Assembly: GCA_016714025.1 (NCBI GenBank)
Contig: JADJOB010000002.1
Span: 665,501-729,500, forward strand
From: Saprospiraceae bacterium
Lineage (GTDB): Bacteria; Bacteroidota; Bacteroidia; Chitinophagales; Saprospiraceae
Direction of reading: 5' to 3'
Length of the DNA stretch: 64,000 nt
Shown here: in pieces, positions 45,138-54,076 of the stretch
Layout: every line of letters begins with the position of its first letter
Position numbering within the stretch: position 1 is the stretch's first letter
Program-made: the position numbers and the translations under genes
Notes under the pieces: model-generated
The model's input: only the letters and a program-made list of their open reading frames with translations
Databases searched by the model: none
What the model was told of the DNA's origin: nothing

Positions 45138-46190
45138 CTATTTCACTGAGCTGCCAGCATTCGAAACTATACTTAAAAAATTAATACTGACCAATAATAA
45201 TACAATTCCGGTCAATTGATGTAATGAACCCAACCAAAGTGGAACTGACCCATGACTGTTTATTAAAGTAAATATTCCCAATAAAATTTGCACAACAACT
45301 AAAAATAAAATGGGATATAATTTACTCCTGAATTTAAGGTGATATCTATAAAGTATTAACAGCATTAGAACAAAAATAATATAGGCAATCAATCTGTGAA
45401 AAAATTGAATGATTACAGGTGCAGTATGTGATATTTCATACTCAGAAAATAAAAAATTTGAATAATTTGAAAACTGAAAAATTTCTTTAGGAAACCATTG
45501 ACCTAATAATAAAGGCCATTCAGGTGCTACCAATGCAGCTTTCATCCCAGCCATAATTCCCCCTATATAAATTTGAAAAAATATTAAAGCTGAAAAAATT
45601 ACAGGTAAATTAAATAAAGTTTTAAATACTTTCCATTTAATTTGATTGCCTTCAACAAACAGAATGGTTGAATAAATATAACTCAGTAACACCACGGCAA
45701 CACCTAAGTGAAATGACAATTTATATGCATTGACCCATGGATAACTTACTAATCCGCTTGCAACCATAATCCATCCTAAAGAAGCAACTAAAATTGCCAG
45801 AATAAAAATCACAAGCACTTTGATTTTTAATTGTGTACTCAGTAAATTCTTAAATAAAAAATAGCAAAGAGGTAAAATAAATACGAGACCCATTAAACGT
45901 GCCCAAAGCCGGTGAAAATACTCCCAAAAGAAAATAAATTTAAAACGCTCCAGATCCATCCACGCATTTACTTTGGTATATTGGGGCGTTTGCTTATATA
46001 AATCGAAATAGTAAGTCCATTGTTCTTCGCTCAGTGGATACCAAATTCCGGTTATGATATCCCAACGGGTGATACTTAAGCCACTACCGGTCAGCCTGGT
46101 AATGCCTCCCAAAATAATTTGGATTAACACAAGCACTAAGCCAGCCCATAGCCATTGTAAAATAAATTTATTGTTTTTAGGCATTTCCAC
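45138..46190 (-). CDS. ctaA: Heme A synthase (COX15/CtaA family)
   Basis: A 350-residue inner-membrane protein with eight predicted helices. It converts the C8 methyl of heme O to a formyl group to make heme A for cytochrome oxidase. Heme-ligand histidines are in WEYFHRLWARLMG, KLSFHLGVAVV, IIQFFHRLIAYI and GSLHQLTGIVLLL, the four expected positions. The N-terminal GGITRLTGSGLSI is diagnostic. Its length and QTPQYTKVN insert match the COX15 branch (type 2) rather than the short Bacillus CtaA. ATG at 46184 is an equally good start. Implies an aa3-type oxidase encoded elsewhere. Confidence 0.93.
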   Translation of the reverse strand: MEMPKNNKFILQWLWAGLVLVLIQIILGGITRLTGSGLSITRWDIITGIWYPLSEEQWTYYFDLYKQTPQYTKVNAWMDLERFKFIFFWEYFHRLWARLMGLVFILPLCYFLFKNLLSTQLKIKVLVIFILAILVASLGWIMVASGLVSYPWVNAYKLSFHLGVAVVLLSYIYSTILFVEGNQIKWKVFKTLFNLPVIFSALIFFQIYIGGIMAGMKAALVAPEWPLLLGQWFPKEIFQFSNYSNFLFSEYEISHTAPVIIQFFHRLIAYIIFVLMLLILYRYHLKFRSKLYPILFLVVVQILLGIFTLINSHGSVPLWLGSLHQLTGIVLLLVSINFLSIVSNAGSSVK

Positions 46191-46327
46191 CGTACAAAAT
46201 TGAGTATTTCTAAGCGGTTTTTCTTCAATTAAATTTTCCCCTTCTTATATATCTTTATTTAAATATAAACTATAAGATAAAAATGAATAAGGCTCTGTTA
46301 AAATGTTAATTGGTTCCCCTTTTCAGG

Positions 46328-46555
46328 TTTTAAACATTTTTTAAACAAGTTTTTAATCAAACTAAATAAATGATTCAGAAGGATTAAAGAAGTTTCAATA
46401 AAAATGTTTAAAAAGTAATTGTTTAAAACGGGCTTATAAGAAAATGTTTAAAACTTACGATAAAACCAATCTTTATTCACAATTGAAATAAAAAAAAGAT
46501 ATAATTGAGGTAAAAAAGAGGAACTTATTAAAAAAAGGAGCCCAAATGTTTAAAA
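46328..46555. repeat. Cluster of six TGTTTAAAA 9-mers in the ctaA-dtd intergenic region
   Basis: The gap between divergent ctaA and dtd (46191-46647) has no gene. It contains TTTTAAACA at 46328 and 46339 and the inverse orientation TGTTTAAAA at 46405, 46420, 46445 and 46547. Chance expectation for this AT-rich 9-mer in 230 bp is far below one. The words could be binding sites for a regulator of the divergent genes. One DnaA-box-like TTATTCACA is present at 46473 but alone it is weak. Confidence 0.7.
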
Positions 46556-46647
46556 ACGAAACGAAAGCTTGCGAAAAAATAGATTTTTAAATATTGATAA
46601 ACAGAAGATTAAGCTTTACAATTAAAATATATGTTTATAAAATAATT

Positions 46648-47100
46648 ATGAGAGTTTTAATTCAACGGGTTCTTTCAGCATCCATATGGATAGAAGGAAC
46701 TAAATATTCTGAGATTCAAAAAGGACTGCTGGTTTTTTTGGGGATTGGCCAAAACGAACAACAAATGGATGTAGATTGGTTGGTAAATAAAATTTGCAAT
46801 TTGCGAATTTTTTCAGACGAAAAGGATCAGATGAATTTATCAGTTATTGATATCAATGGAGCCATTTTGTTAGTAAGCCAATTTACTTTATTTGCGAGTA
46901 CTAAAAAAGGGAACAGGCCCGGATTTACTACAGCAGCAATCCCTTCAGAAGCAACTAATTGGTATTTAGCTTTTATAAAAGCACTCGAACTAGCAAGCCA
47001 TAAAGAAATTAAAACAGGGGTATTTGGAGCTGATATGAAAATTGAATTGATCAATGATGGTCCAGTGACTATTTTTATAGATTCTAAACAACGGGAATAA
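46648..47100 (+). CDS. dtd: D-aminoacyl-tRNA deacylase
   Basis: A 150-residue DTD from the ATG at 46648 (MRVLIQRVLSASIWI), which matches the family's normal start; an upstream frame adds 18 residues and is not needed. The enzyme hydrolyses D-amino acids (and glycine) from mischarged tRNAs. Active-site motifs are SQFTLFAS and NDGPVTIFID (the Gly-x-Pro loop). It is the first gene of a ten-gene operon and ends one base before the MazG-like start. Confidence 0.95.
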   Translation: MRVLIQRVLSASIWIEGTKYSEIQKGLLVFLGIGQNEQQMDVDWLVNKICNLRIFSDEKDQMNLSVIDINGAILLVSQFTLFASTKKGNRPGFTTAAIPSEATNWYLAFIKALELASHKEIKTGVFGADMKIELINDGPVTIFIDSKQRE

Positions 47101-47436
47101 ATGAAATCAGAACAAGAACTTGTAGATAAGTGGATTCAAAATTTGGGTGTTCGGTATTTTAATGAAACGACAAATACTTTGTTATTAATGGAAGAAGTTG
47201 GGGAATTCACCAGACTTATTGCCAGAAAGTATGGAGAACAATCATTTAAAAAAACAGAATCAGAGATTGATATAAACTCACAACTGGAAGATGAACTTTC
47301 AGACATCTTATTTGTGGTGATCTGTCTTGCAAATCAATTGAATATTGACCTGGATCAAGCATTTAAGAAAAATATGCTTAAAAAAACAACTCGAGACAAC
47401 AAGCGGCATTCTGAAAATCCTAAACTTAAAAATTGA
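47101..47436 (+). CDS. MazG-like nucleotide pyrophosphohydrolase
   Basis: A 111-residue all-alpha NTP-PPase. The metal-binding pattern EExxE ... ExxD appears as LLMEEVGEFTRLI (E-E-x-x-E) and ELSDILFVVICLAN (E-x-x-D), with the usual QLNIDLDQAFKKNMLK after it. It probably cleans house-keeping or modified nucleotides. It begins immediately after the dtd stop codon, and its last four bases overlap the permease start. Confidence 0.88.
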   Translation: MKSEQELVDKWIQNLGVRYFNETTNTLLLMEEVGEFTRLIARKYGEQSFKKTESEIDINSQLEDELSDILFVVICLANQLNIDLDQAFKKNMLKKTTRDNKRHSENPKLKN

Positions 47437-48389
47437 AAAAAGCGAGTTTTTATTGCGCCATTGTGTTCTTGTCGGGATGTTGTGTTTTCGCATTCTTAGC
47501 TTACCTGATCGTTCCAGACCAAAGCAGGTTTGCCAATAATCAAATTCCAGAATTTTCTTTGATGAATCCAGGCCAAACATATTGTTTGAATAAGCAATTG
47601 ATAACCGAATCAGACCAAGGATTGGTAGATAGATTCTTCAATGGAAGCAGGTCAGTTTATAAAAACCAGGTCGTTGAATTCAAACAAAACGAACAAACTA
47701 TTTGCTCCTGTTTTTGGTTTGGTACTGACAAGTTTGGCAGAGATGTCTTAAGCCGAATAGTAGTCGGACTGCGCTATACCTTGATTATAGGATTCGCTTC
47801 GGTAGTTTTGTCATTAATCATTGGTTTGGTTTTGGGTGGATTGGCAGGATTTTTTGGTGGAAAGACGGATGCATTCATTTCAATTTTAATAAATGTATTT
47901 TGGTCATTACCCACTATTTTATTGGCATTTGCTATCATTTTAAGCTTTGGAAGATCTTTTAGTTCAATTTTTATTGCAATAGCACTTACCATGTGGGGAG
48001 ATGTAGCCAGACTGGTTCGGGCTCAGGTACTGTATTATAAGGAGATGTTATTTGTTCAAGCCTCAAAGGCCATGGGATTTTCTGAACTTCGGATCTTATT
48101 TAAGCATATAATACCCAATTTAATGGGACCGGTATGGGTAAGCGCTGCCGGAAACTTTGCTTTGGCCGTTTTATTAGAATCGGGACTGTCCTTTTTAGGA
48201 TTTGGACTTCAGCCACCCATTCCCAGCCTTGGAAATATACTTCAGGAACAATATTCGTATGCTATCTCAGGGAAACCCTTATTGGCATTGATTCCTTCGA
48301 TTGTTGTAGTTTTGCTGATTCTGTCTTTTCAGGTGATAACCGCTCATCTGCGGGATTTAACCGATGTCAGAATGCAAGAAATAAGATGA
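47433..48389 (+). CDS. ABC transporter permease, OppC/DppC family
   Basis: A 318-residue permease starting at TTG (47433), which overlaps the previous stop. It has an N-terminal helix, a periplasmic region (about 35-85), then WFGTDKFGRDVLSRIVVGLRYT, a strong OppC/DppC mark, and five more helices. The cytoplasmic EAA loop is SKAMGFSELRILFKHIIPNLMG. Usual OppB, ATPase and binding-protein genes are not next to it, so its partners must lie elsewhere, which is common in Bacteroidota. The substrate is probably peptides. Confidence 0.88.
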   Translation: MKKASFYCAIVFLSGCCVFAFLAYLIVPDQSRFANNQIPEFSLMNPGQTYCLNKQLITESDQGLVDRFFNGSRSVYKNQVVEFKQNEQTICSCFWFGTDKFGRDVLSRIVVGLRYTLIIGFASVVLSLIIGLVLGGLAGFFGGKTDAFISILINVFWSLPTILLAFAIILSFGRSFSSIFIAIALTMWGDVARLVRAQVLYYKEMLFVQASKAMGFSELRILFKHIIPNLMGPVWVSAAGNFALAVLLESGLSFLGFGLQPPIPSLGNILQEQYSYAISGKPLLALIPSIVVVLLILSFQVITAHLRDLTDVRMQEIR

Positions 48390-49609
48390 GCCGGGAAGAA
48401 GCAATTTTAACTAAAATGGAAAATGAGCTGAGTTTAAAACAGCTTCAGATTACCTCATTATTAAATATTACCCAGGCGATTAACGAAAACCTTCCCCAGG
48501 AGGAACTTTTCAATATGTATAAAAGTTTTTTAACCTGGGAACTCAGCATTGAGCGTTTGGCACTTTTTATCAGAGAAGATGATAACTGGCAACTCGTAGT
48601 TACACATGATTTAGATCCGGAATTAGACTTAGCCGGTTTACCCCAATTGTTTATTAAATACAATCGATTACACACAATTAAAAAAACGGATAATGCCAAA
48701 CTACAGGGATTTGAATTTATTATTCCAGTCTATCATAAAACGGAACCCATTGCGTATTCGTTAATAAGTGGTGTAAAAAGAGGAGATCAGATTTTTAATA
48801 ATATTCAATTTATTACATCCATCACAAATATTGTTGCAGTAGCAATTGAAAACAAACGATTGGTAAGAAAACAGATCGTACAAGAAAAAGAATGGGAGCT
48901 GGCAAAAGAGGTAACCCAAATGCTGATTCCGGAACAAATGCCATGTGGAGCCAACTTTTCTTTGGCCAATGTTTACAGACCTCATTACAAAGTTGGAGGG
49001 GACTATATTGATTACTTATGGTTTTCCGAACATAAAATTTGTTTTTGCATTGCAGATGTATCTGGAAAAGGAATTGCGGCGGCCATGATCATGGCAAATT
49101 TTCAAGCCTTGTTGCAAAATCTGGGTCAACAATACAAAGATCTTGAAACCCTGGTTATGGTTTTAAACCAAGCGGTTATGAGAATTACAAAAGGAGAAAA
49201 ATATCTAACTTTTTTTATTGCGGTGGCAGATTTAAAAAATAAGAAATTGTATTATGTCAACGCTGGCCACATACCACCCGTTTTATTTCAAGATGAAAAA
49301 TTTATTGACCTAAAGGCAACGACAACCATCATCGGTCATTTTGATCAATTACCAGAAATACATGAAGGAATTATAGATTTAAAAGAAAATACGATATTGG
49401 TCGCATTTACCGATGGATTAATCGATTTAAAGAACAGCTTAGGGATAAATTTTACTGAAGACATGTTGCGCAGTTATATCTTAGAACATCGAAATGCACC
49501 CGCCAAAGAAATGTGTAATTCCATTATGGACTATATAACAGATTTTAAAGGAAAAGAAGAAATTCCTGATGATATTGCTCTGGTTACGTTTAAATTTTCA
49601 GAAACATGA
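48386..49609 (+). CDS. GAF-domain plus PP2C-type (SpoIIE/RsbU) serine phosphatase
   Basis: A 407-residue protein from the ATG at 48386, chosen because it overlaps the permease stop as ATGA; a frame from 48134 lies inside that gene. A short coiled helix is followed by a GAF domain (about 25-160), then the phosphatase domain from EWELAKEVTQMLIPEQMP (about 169 on). Metal-binding aspartates are in VGGDYIDYLW, CIADVSGKGIAAAM, AFTDGLID and PDDIALVTF. RsbU-like phosphatases dephosphorylate anti-sigma antagonists in partner-switching; no such partner gene is in the window. Confidence 0.92.
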   Translation: MSREEAILTKMENELSLKQLQITSLLNITQAINENLPQEELFNMYKSFLTWELSIERLALFIREDDNWQLVVTHDLDPELDLAGLPQLFIKYNRLHTIKKTDNAKLQGFEFIIPVYHKTEPIAYSLISGVKRGDQIFNNIQFITSITNIVAVAIENKRLVRKQIVQEKEWELAKEVTQMLIPEQMPCGANFSLANVYRPHYKVGGDYIDYLWFSEHKICFCIADVSGKGIAAAMIMANFQALLQNLGQQYKDLETLVMVLNQAVMRITKGEKYLTFFIAVADLKNKKLYYVNAGHIPPVLFQDEKFIDLKATTTIIGHFDQLPEIHEGIIDLKENTILVAFTDGLIDLKNSLGINFTEDMLRSYILEHRNAPAKEMCNSIMDYITDFKGKEEIPDDIALVTFKFSET

Positions 49610-50382
49610 AGAAAAAATTTGTAGCTATACTTTTGGCAGTTGTAGCTGGCGGATTTGGAGCCCATAAATTTTATCTACGGCAGCCGGAATTGGGTATATC
49701 TTATATAGCACTTTTTATATGGTTGGGTCGTTTTGCAGGAATGCCATTGACCGCGTTTTTAGGTTGGTACGATGCGTATAAACTTTTGACCATGGACAAT
49801 GCTGAATTTGATAGACGGTACAACAGTTATTTTTTCAGAGATCGATTTGGCAGAAGACTTGAAAAATCCAAAGAGCGGACCATTAATCGCGGGGGTCGCT
49901 ACATTATGATTGATGATGAATCACCAAAAAGTACCAGGAATTATCCAACCGTAATGAATTTTAAAAAACGAAAAGAAGCGGAAAACCTCAAACAGTCCGG
50001 AATAAAAAAATTTAAAGATTTTGACACAAAAGGTGCTATTGCGGATTTTAATTTGGCATTGGAAACAAGCCCCGATGATTTTGCCATTCACTTTAATATT
50101 GCATGTGCATATTCTTTAGAAGAAAAAGCAAAGGAGGCTTTTACACATCTGGATTTGGCAGTGGCAAATGGATTTAAGGCTTATGAAAAAATATTAAACC
50201 ACGAAGCCCTGGCGTATATTCGTGTTTTGTCAGTATTTGAAGGTTTTAAAAAGAATCAATTCCGTTTAAATGAGCAATTGAAAATGCAACTTCAAAATAG
50301 TTTGCAAGAAGAACAGGTAAAACAAGAAGAGCAATTTGTATTAGCAAATAAAGTACCGATCGAATTAATAAAAGATAAATGA
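49606..50382 (+). CDS. TM2-domain protein with C-terminal TPR-like region
   Basis: A 258-residue protein. The N-terminal TM2 domain has two membrane helices around GGFGAHKFYLRQPELGI and the second-helix end LGWYDAYKLLTMDNAEFDRRYN. A basic linker leads to TPR-like repeats (FKDFDTKGAIADFNLALETSPDDFAIHFNIACAYSLEEKAKEAF, about 128-185) and a Gln/Lys-rich tail. The function is unknown. Overlaps of 4 bp on both sides place it within the operon. Confidence 0.85.
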   Translation: MKKKFVAILLAVVAGGFGAHKFYLRQPELGISYIALFIWLGRFAGMPLTAFLGWYDAYKLLTMDNAEFDRRYNSYFFRDRFGRRLEKSKERTINRGGRYIMIDDESPKSTRNYPTVMNFKKRKEAENLKQSGIKKFKDFDTKGAIADFNLALETSPDDFAIHFNIACAYSLEEKAKEAFTHLDLAVANGFKAYEKILNHEALAYIRVLSVFEGFKKNQFRLNEQLKMQLQNSLQEEQVKQEEQFVLANKVPIELIKDK

Positions 50383-51035
50383 TAGCACTCAATTTTTTAG
50401 ATAAGAATTTAACTGCGTTTTCGTTTAAAGACGTTGCTGGAACCGCAAAAAAGTATCTTCAACAAACAGGATTTACAGAAGCAATCGTTTTAGAGGGCCA
50501 ACATTTTGAAGGAATGATTTCGAAAGAGGATTTGTTTGAAAACGACGAAAAAACTCTTTTAAAAGAAATCCCATGCCAAATTCACGATTCCGTTGGACCA
50601 CAGAGTCATTTTTTTGAGATTTGGACCCGGATCGTTGAAAACCACTTAAGTTGCATAGCGGTTGTTAATGATCATGATGAGTTTATTGGGATTATTTCCA
50701 AGCAAAGTCTCATTCAATTTTATGGCCAGTGTTTTGCAATGACTGAACCAGGCTGCATTATTGTTTTAAGCCAGCGGAGAATGGATTATTCCTTAAGTAA
50801 AATTGCACGAATAATAGAAGAACAAGATTGTAATGTATTAGGTACGTTTGTGAGCGATGCATCTGATGCTGGAAGTTTATTTATAACTCTAAAATTAAAT
50901 TGTCAGGATGCTCAAGGCATCGTTAGCTCGTTTCAGCGATATGGCATTGAAGTAGTTGAACTATTTTCGGAAGAGCGATTTAATGATCCTATGCAGGAGC
51001 GATTTAATATGTTGATGAGTTATTTAAATCTGTAA
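50379..51035 (+). CDS. CBS-domain protein with C-terminal ACT-like fold
   Basis: A 218-residue soluble protein. Two CBS motifs occupy about 10-125 (EGMISKEDLF and CIAVVNDHDEFIGIISKQSLIQFYGQ). The C-terminal half (about 135-218; GCIIVLSQRRMDYSLSKIARIIEEQDCNVLGTFV) looks ACT-like. This type is often found beside nadK and an Omp85 gene in Bacteroidota. It may sense adenine nucleotides or NAD precursors, which is inference. Its stop TAA overlaps the putative ATT start of the next gene. Confidence 0.82.
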   Translation: MIALNFLDKNLTAFSFKDVAGTAKKYLQQTGFTEAIVLEGQHFEGMISKEDLFENDEKTLLKEIPCQIHDSVGPQSHFFEIWTRIVENHLSCIAVVNDHDEFIGIISKQSLIQFYGQCFAMTEPGCIIVLSQRRMDYSLSKIARIIEEQDCNVLGTFVSDASDAGSLFITLKLNCQDAQGIVSSFQRYGIEVVELFSEERFNDPMQERFNMLMSYLNL

Positions 51036-52438
51036 TTATTTTTAGGCTACTCATAATTCTCCTTTTTGTATTCCTTAATCTAAAAGGAATTTCCCAAAAA
51101 TTTGATACACTGGTTATCCAGGGATTTGAATTTAATGGTTTGAAAAAAACCAAGGAATGGTATATCAGAAGGGAGCTCCGGTTTAACGATGGAGATAAAA
51201 TTCTTCAAGATGAAGTAATTCAAACCATGGAGCTGATTACATCAGATTTAAGAAAGACGAATTTATTTTTAAAAATAGAAGTTTATCCGATTTATTTATT
51301 TGAAGAAACCGGTGGGGTCCGCTTTAAGGTTGTCTTGCAGGAAAACTGGTATATTTATCCTTCGGTTATATTTGAAATTTCTGACCCGGATTTTAATGTT
51401 TGGTGGAACGAACACAATCGGTCATTGAAACGGGTAAATTATGGTCTTGGCTTAAATCATGTAAACTTTACGGGTGTTAGAGATCAATTTAAATTCAAAT
51501 TGCAAGGAGGTTATTTACGAAAGTTACAATTCTTATACAATCGCCCAGCGCTATTTTCCAATTCTAAATTTGGACTGTATTCTGCTTTAAATTATATTGA
51601 GCACAAAGAAATACCTATTCAAATCAAAAACAACAAAGCTGTTTACAAGAAAATTGGCGATACTAAAATTTATTTTAATAAAGAAGTGGTTCTTGGTTTA
51701 AATTATAAGCAAAATAAATTTTGGAATTACACATTTGAAGTTCATTATTTTAATAACAAGCTTAATAAACAACTTGCGGTGGAATATCCAGACTATTTAT
51801 TGACAGGAGATCATTTACAAAATTTTAGTCTTGGAATTGCAACAGCAAGTTTTTTTGATATGGATCATATTTTAAGACCAACACGAGGCTTGCAATTAAA
51901 CTGGGCGATTAAGAAAGCCGGATTATTAAAGCAAGAGGATTTAAACTATTTTAATTTTGTTCAATCAATTAAAGCCTGTAAAAAATTATTTAATCATTGT
52001 TATATACAGACTAATATTACAGGAGAACTTGCATTAGTCCGGAAGAAAAAACCATTAAATATCTATAAAGGATATGATTATAATGATACGGGGATTTCAG
52101 GTTATGAATTTTATAGTATTGATGGATTGGATTTTATTTACAATCACAACGAGTTCAGATATTTTATAGGTTCATATACAACGGATTTTTTTAAAAGAGT
52201 CTTACGAATTAATAGTTTTTTAATAAAGACTGATTTGGATCTTAGTTTACAAGTCAATACGGCCTATGTAAATGACCCGTTTTATTTTCAATCCAATGAT
52301 TTAACCAATAAAATTTTGTTTAGTCTGGGTCCAGGACTTAACTTTACAATCAATGAAGTTTTTCAGTTTAATCTTAATTACAGTGTGAACCATTTGAAGG
52401 AAGACGGAATCTATTTTCATACAAGAAAGGCATTTTGA
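51035..52438 (+). CDS. Omp85-family outer-membrane protein with one POTRA domain, apparent ATT start
   Basis: A 467-residue protein if started at ATT (51035). No ATG, GTG or TTG occurs in frame between the upstream stop (51005) and TTG 51140, yet bases 51035-51100 encode a fine signal peptide (RLLIILLFVFLNLKGIS) followed by a POTRA start (FDTLVIQGFEFNGLKKTKEWYIRRELRF). The ATT occupies exactly the place of ATG in a coupled TAATG overlap. The rest is a beta-barrel ending HTRKAF, with the FDMDHILRPTRGLQL strand typical of the D15 domain. It is much shorter than BamA and closer to a TamA-like single-POTRA form. An infrequent start or a sequence error (G to T) are both possible. Confidence 0.75.
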   Translation: MIFRLLIILLFVFLNLKGISQKFDTLVIQGFEFNGLKKTKEWYIRRELRFNDGDKILQDEVIQTMELITSDLRKTNLFLKIEVYPIYLFEETGGVRFKVVLQENWYIYPSVIFEISDPDFNVWWNEHNRSLKRVNYGLGLNHVNFTGVRDQFKFKLQGGYLRKLQFLYNRPALFSNSKFGLYSALNYIEHKEIPIQIKNNKAVYKKIGDTKIYFNKEVVLGLNYKQNKFWNYTFEVHYFNNKLNKQLAVEYPDYLLTGDHLQNFSLGIATASFFDMDHILRPTRGLQLNWAIKKAGLLKQEDLNYFNFVQSIKACKKLFNHCYIQTNITGELALVRKKKPLNIYKGYDYNDTGISGYEFYSIDGLDFIYNHNEFRYFIGSYTTDFFKRVLRINSFLIKTDLDLSLQVNTAYVNDPFYFQSNDLTNKILFSLGPGLNFTINEVFQFNLNYSVNHLKEDGIYFHTRKAF

Positions 52439-53319
52439 TGAAAGTACTATTGTTTGGACAGAAAATTAAAGAAGACGATATATCAAATATCCAGTCTTTA
52501 CTTCACCATTTGGCAGGAGCCAGAGCGGAAATTTACATAAAGGATAGTTTTCTTGAGCAATGCGAAGAAATGGGTATAAAACCGACTGGCCTTTCTACTT
52601 GGAATGATTACCAGGATGTGCTGCGGTTGAAGCCTGATTGCATGATTACCTTGGGTGGAGATGGTACCATCTTGAATGCCCTGACATTTATTAGAGAAAG
52701 CCGAATACCTATTTTAGGAATAAATTTGGGGAGATTGGGCTTTTTGGCTAGTATTGAAAAACGATTGATCGCAGATGCCGTACATAATTTGATGAACGGA
52801 ATGTATGAATTGGATGAAAGAACCCTGATTCAATTGGAATGCAACGTGCCACTTTTCGGAGAAACTCCATTTGCGCTGAATGATTTTTCTATTTTAAAGA
52901 GGGACAACTCTTCCATGATTACGATTCATACCTATGTCAATGGCGATTTTTTAAATTCCTATTGGGCTGATGGATTGATCATTGCAACACCCACAGGATC
53001 TACCGGGTATTCATTATCCTGTGGAGGTCCGATCTTGTTTCCACAAGCCCAAAATCTTATAATTACACCAGTTGCACCCCATAATTTGAATGTACGGCCG
53101 GTGGTGTTGCCGGATGATGCGATTCTTAGTTTTGAAGTGGAAGGACGAACGGATAATTTTCTATGCACGCTTGACTCAAGATATGAAGTTATAACTGCGG
53201 ACTATCAGCTAGGAATTAGAAAGTGTGACTTTTCCATACGCTTAATTCAACTGCAACCATCAAGTTTTTTGAAAACAATGCACGATAAATTAAACTGGGG
53301 TTTAGATCAACGCAATTAA
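52438..53319 (+). CDS. nadK: NAD kinase
   Basis: A 293-residue ATP-NAD kinase from the ATG at 52438, which overlaps the previous stop as TGATG. The GGDGT motif is in ITLGGDGTILNAL, followed by ILGINLGRLGFLA, the NE/D-like NDFSILKR, the catalytic-loop region ADGLIIATPTGSTGYSLSCGGPI and PVAPHNLNVRPVVLP. It makes NADP+. Length and motifs are normal. Confidence 0.97.
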   Translation: MKVLLFGQKIKEDDISNIQSLLHHLAGARAEIYIKDSFLEQCEEMGIKPTGLSTWNDYQDVLRLKPDCMITLGGDGTILNALTFIRESRIPILGINLGRLGFLASIEKRLIADAVHNLMNGMYELDERTLIQLECNVPLFGETPFALNDFSILKRDNSSMITIHTYVNGDFLNSYWADGLIIATPTGSTGYSLSCGGPILFPQAQNLIITPVAPHNLNVRPVVLPDDAILSFEVEGRTDNFLCTLDSRYEVITADYQLGIRKCDFSIRLIQLQPSSFLKTMHDKLNWGLDQRN

Positions 53320-53320
53320 G

Positions 53321-54076
53321 ATGAAAATTCAATTTAGCCGGGAACACAAAGTCTATACATGTGATTTAAACCAGGGCATTGATTTGTCTATATCATATAA
53401 AGAGGGCCCCCAGCAAGTGAATTGCTTTTATGCCAATTTATTTAGCAGTCAGGCAGTAAAACAAGGCGATTTTATAGGTTCTGTAAAGGAAGGAGGTCCG
53501 GTAAACTTTTTTAACACCTTTATAAATATACACGGTGGCGGAACTCACACAGAAGGGGTTGGTCATATTTCAAAAGAACGTCATTCTGTGAATCAAATCA
53601 TGAATCAGTTTTTTGGAATAGCCTATTTGGTATCTATTTATCCAACGAAAACAGAGAATGGGGATCGAATCATTCAAGCAGAAAGCCTGGAACGATTTTT
53701 AGAGGATATTGACCTCCCTGAATTTTTAATTATCCGAACACTTCCAAATGATATTTCAAAAACGAAACAGCATTATTCTGGAACCAATCCACCCTATTTA
53801 TCCAAAGAAGCCGTAGATTTTATCGTATCAAAGCAAGTTAAACATTTATTGATAGATCTTCCCTCAGTAGACCGAGAACAAGATGGTGGGAAATTGGCGG
53901 CACATCATTGCTTTTGGGAAGGGAATCGAGCTTTAAATTGCAGTATCACTGAATTGATTTATATACCGGATCATCTGGAGGATAACTATTATTTAATTAA
54001 TTTGCAGCTTGCTTCAATGGAACAAGATGCAGTCCCTTCAAGACCATTATTGTTTCGATTGGAAGAACTCGTATGA
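53321..54076 (+). CDS. Cyclase-family protein (kynurenine-formamidase-like)
   Basis: A 251-residue metal-dependent hydrolase of the putative-cyclase family (PF04199). The metal motif HxGTHxD/E appears as HGGGTHTEGVGHISKERHSVN (residues about 68-88), and a second segment is LIDLPSVDREQDGGKLAAHHCFW. Members hydrolyse N-formyl or cyclic amide bonds; there are no tryptophan-catabolism genes nearby, so kynurenine formamidase is only one option. It follows nadK by one base. Confidence 0.85.
   Translation: MKIQFSREHKVYTCDLNQGIDLSISYKEGPQQVNCFYANLFSSQAVKQGDFIGSVKEGGPVNFFNTFINIHGGGTHTEGVGHISKERHSVNQIMNQFFGIAYLVSIYPTKTENGDRIIQAESLERFLEDIDLPEFLIIRTLPNDISKTKQHYSGTNPPYLSKEAVDFIVSKQVKHLLIDLPSVDREQDGGKLAAHHCFWEGNRALNCSITELIYIPDHLEDNYYLINLQLASMEQDAVPSRPLLFRLEELV

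Noticed and set aside
46473..46481. DnaA box TTATTCACA as evidence for a replication origin
   Set aside because: Only one such word occurs, dnaA is absent from the window, and skew cannot be judged here.
48134..48385. Upstream extension of the RsbU-like phosphatase
   Set aside because: It overlaps the permease gene by about 250 bp in another frame. The ATGA overlap at 48386 is the natural start.
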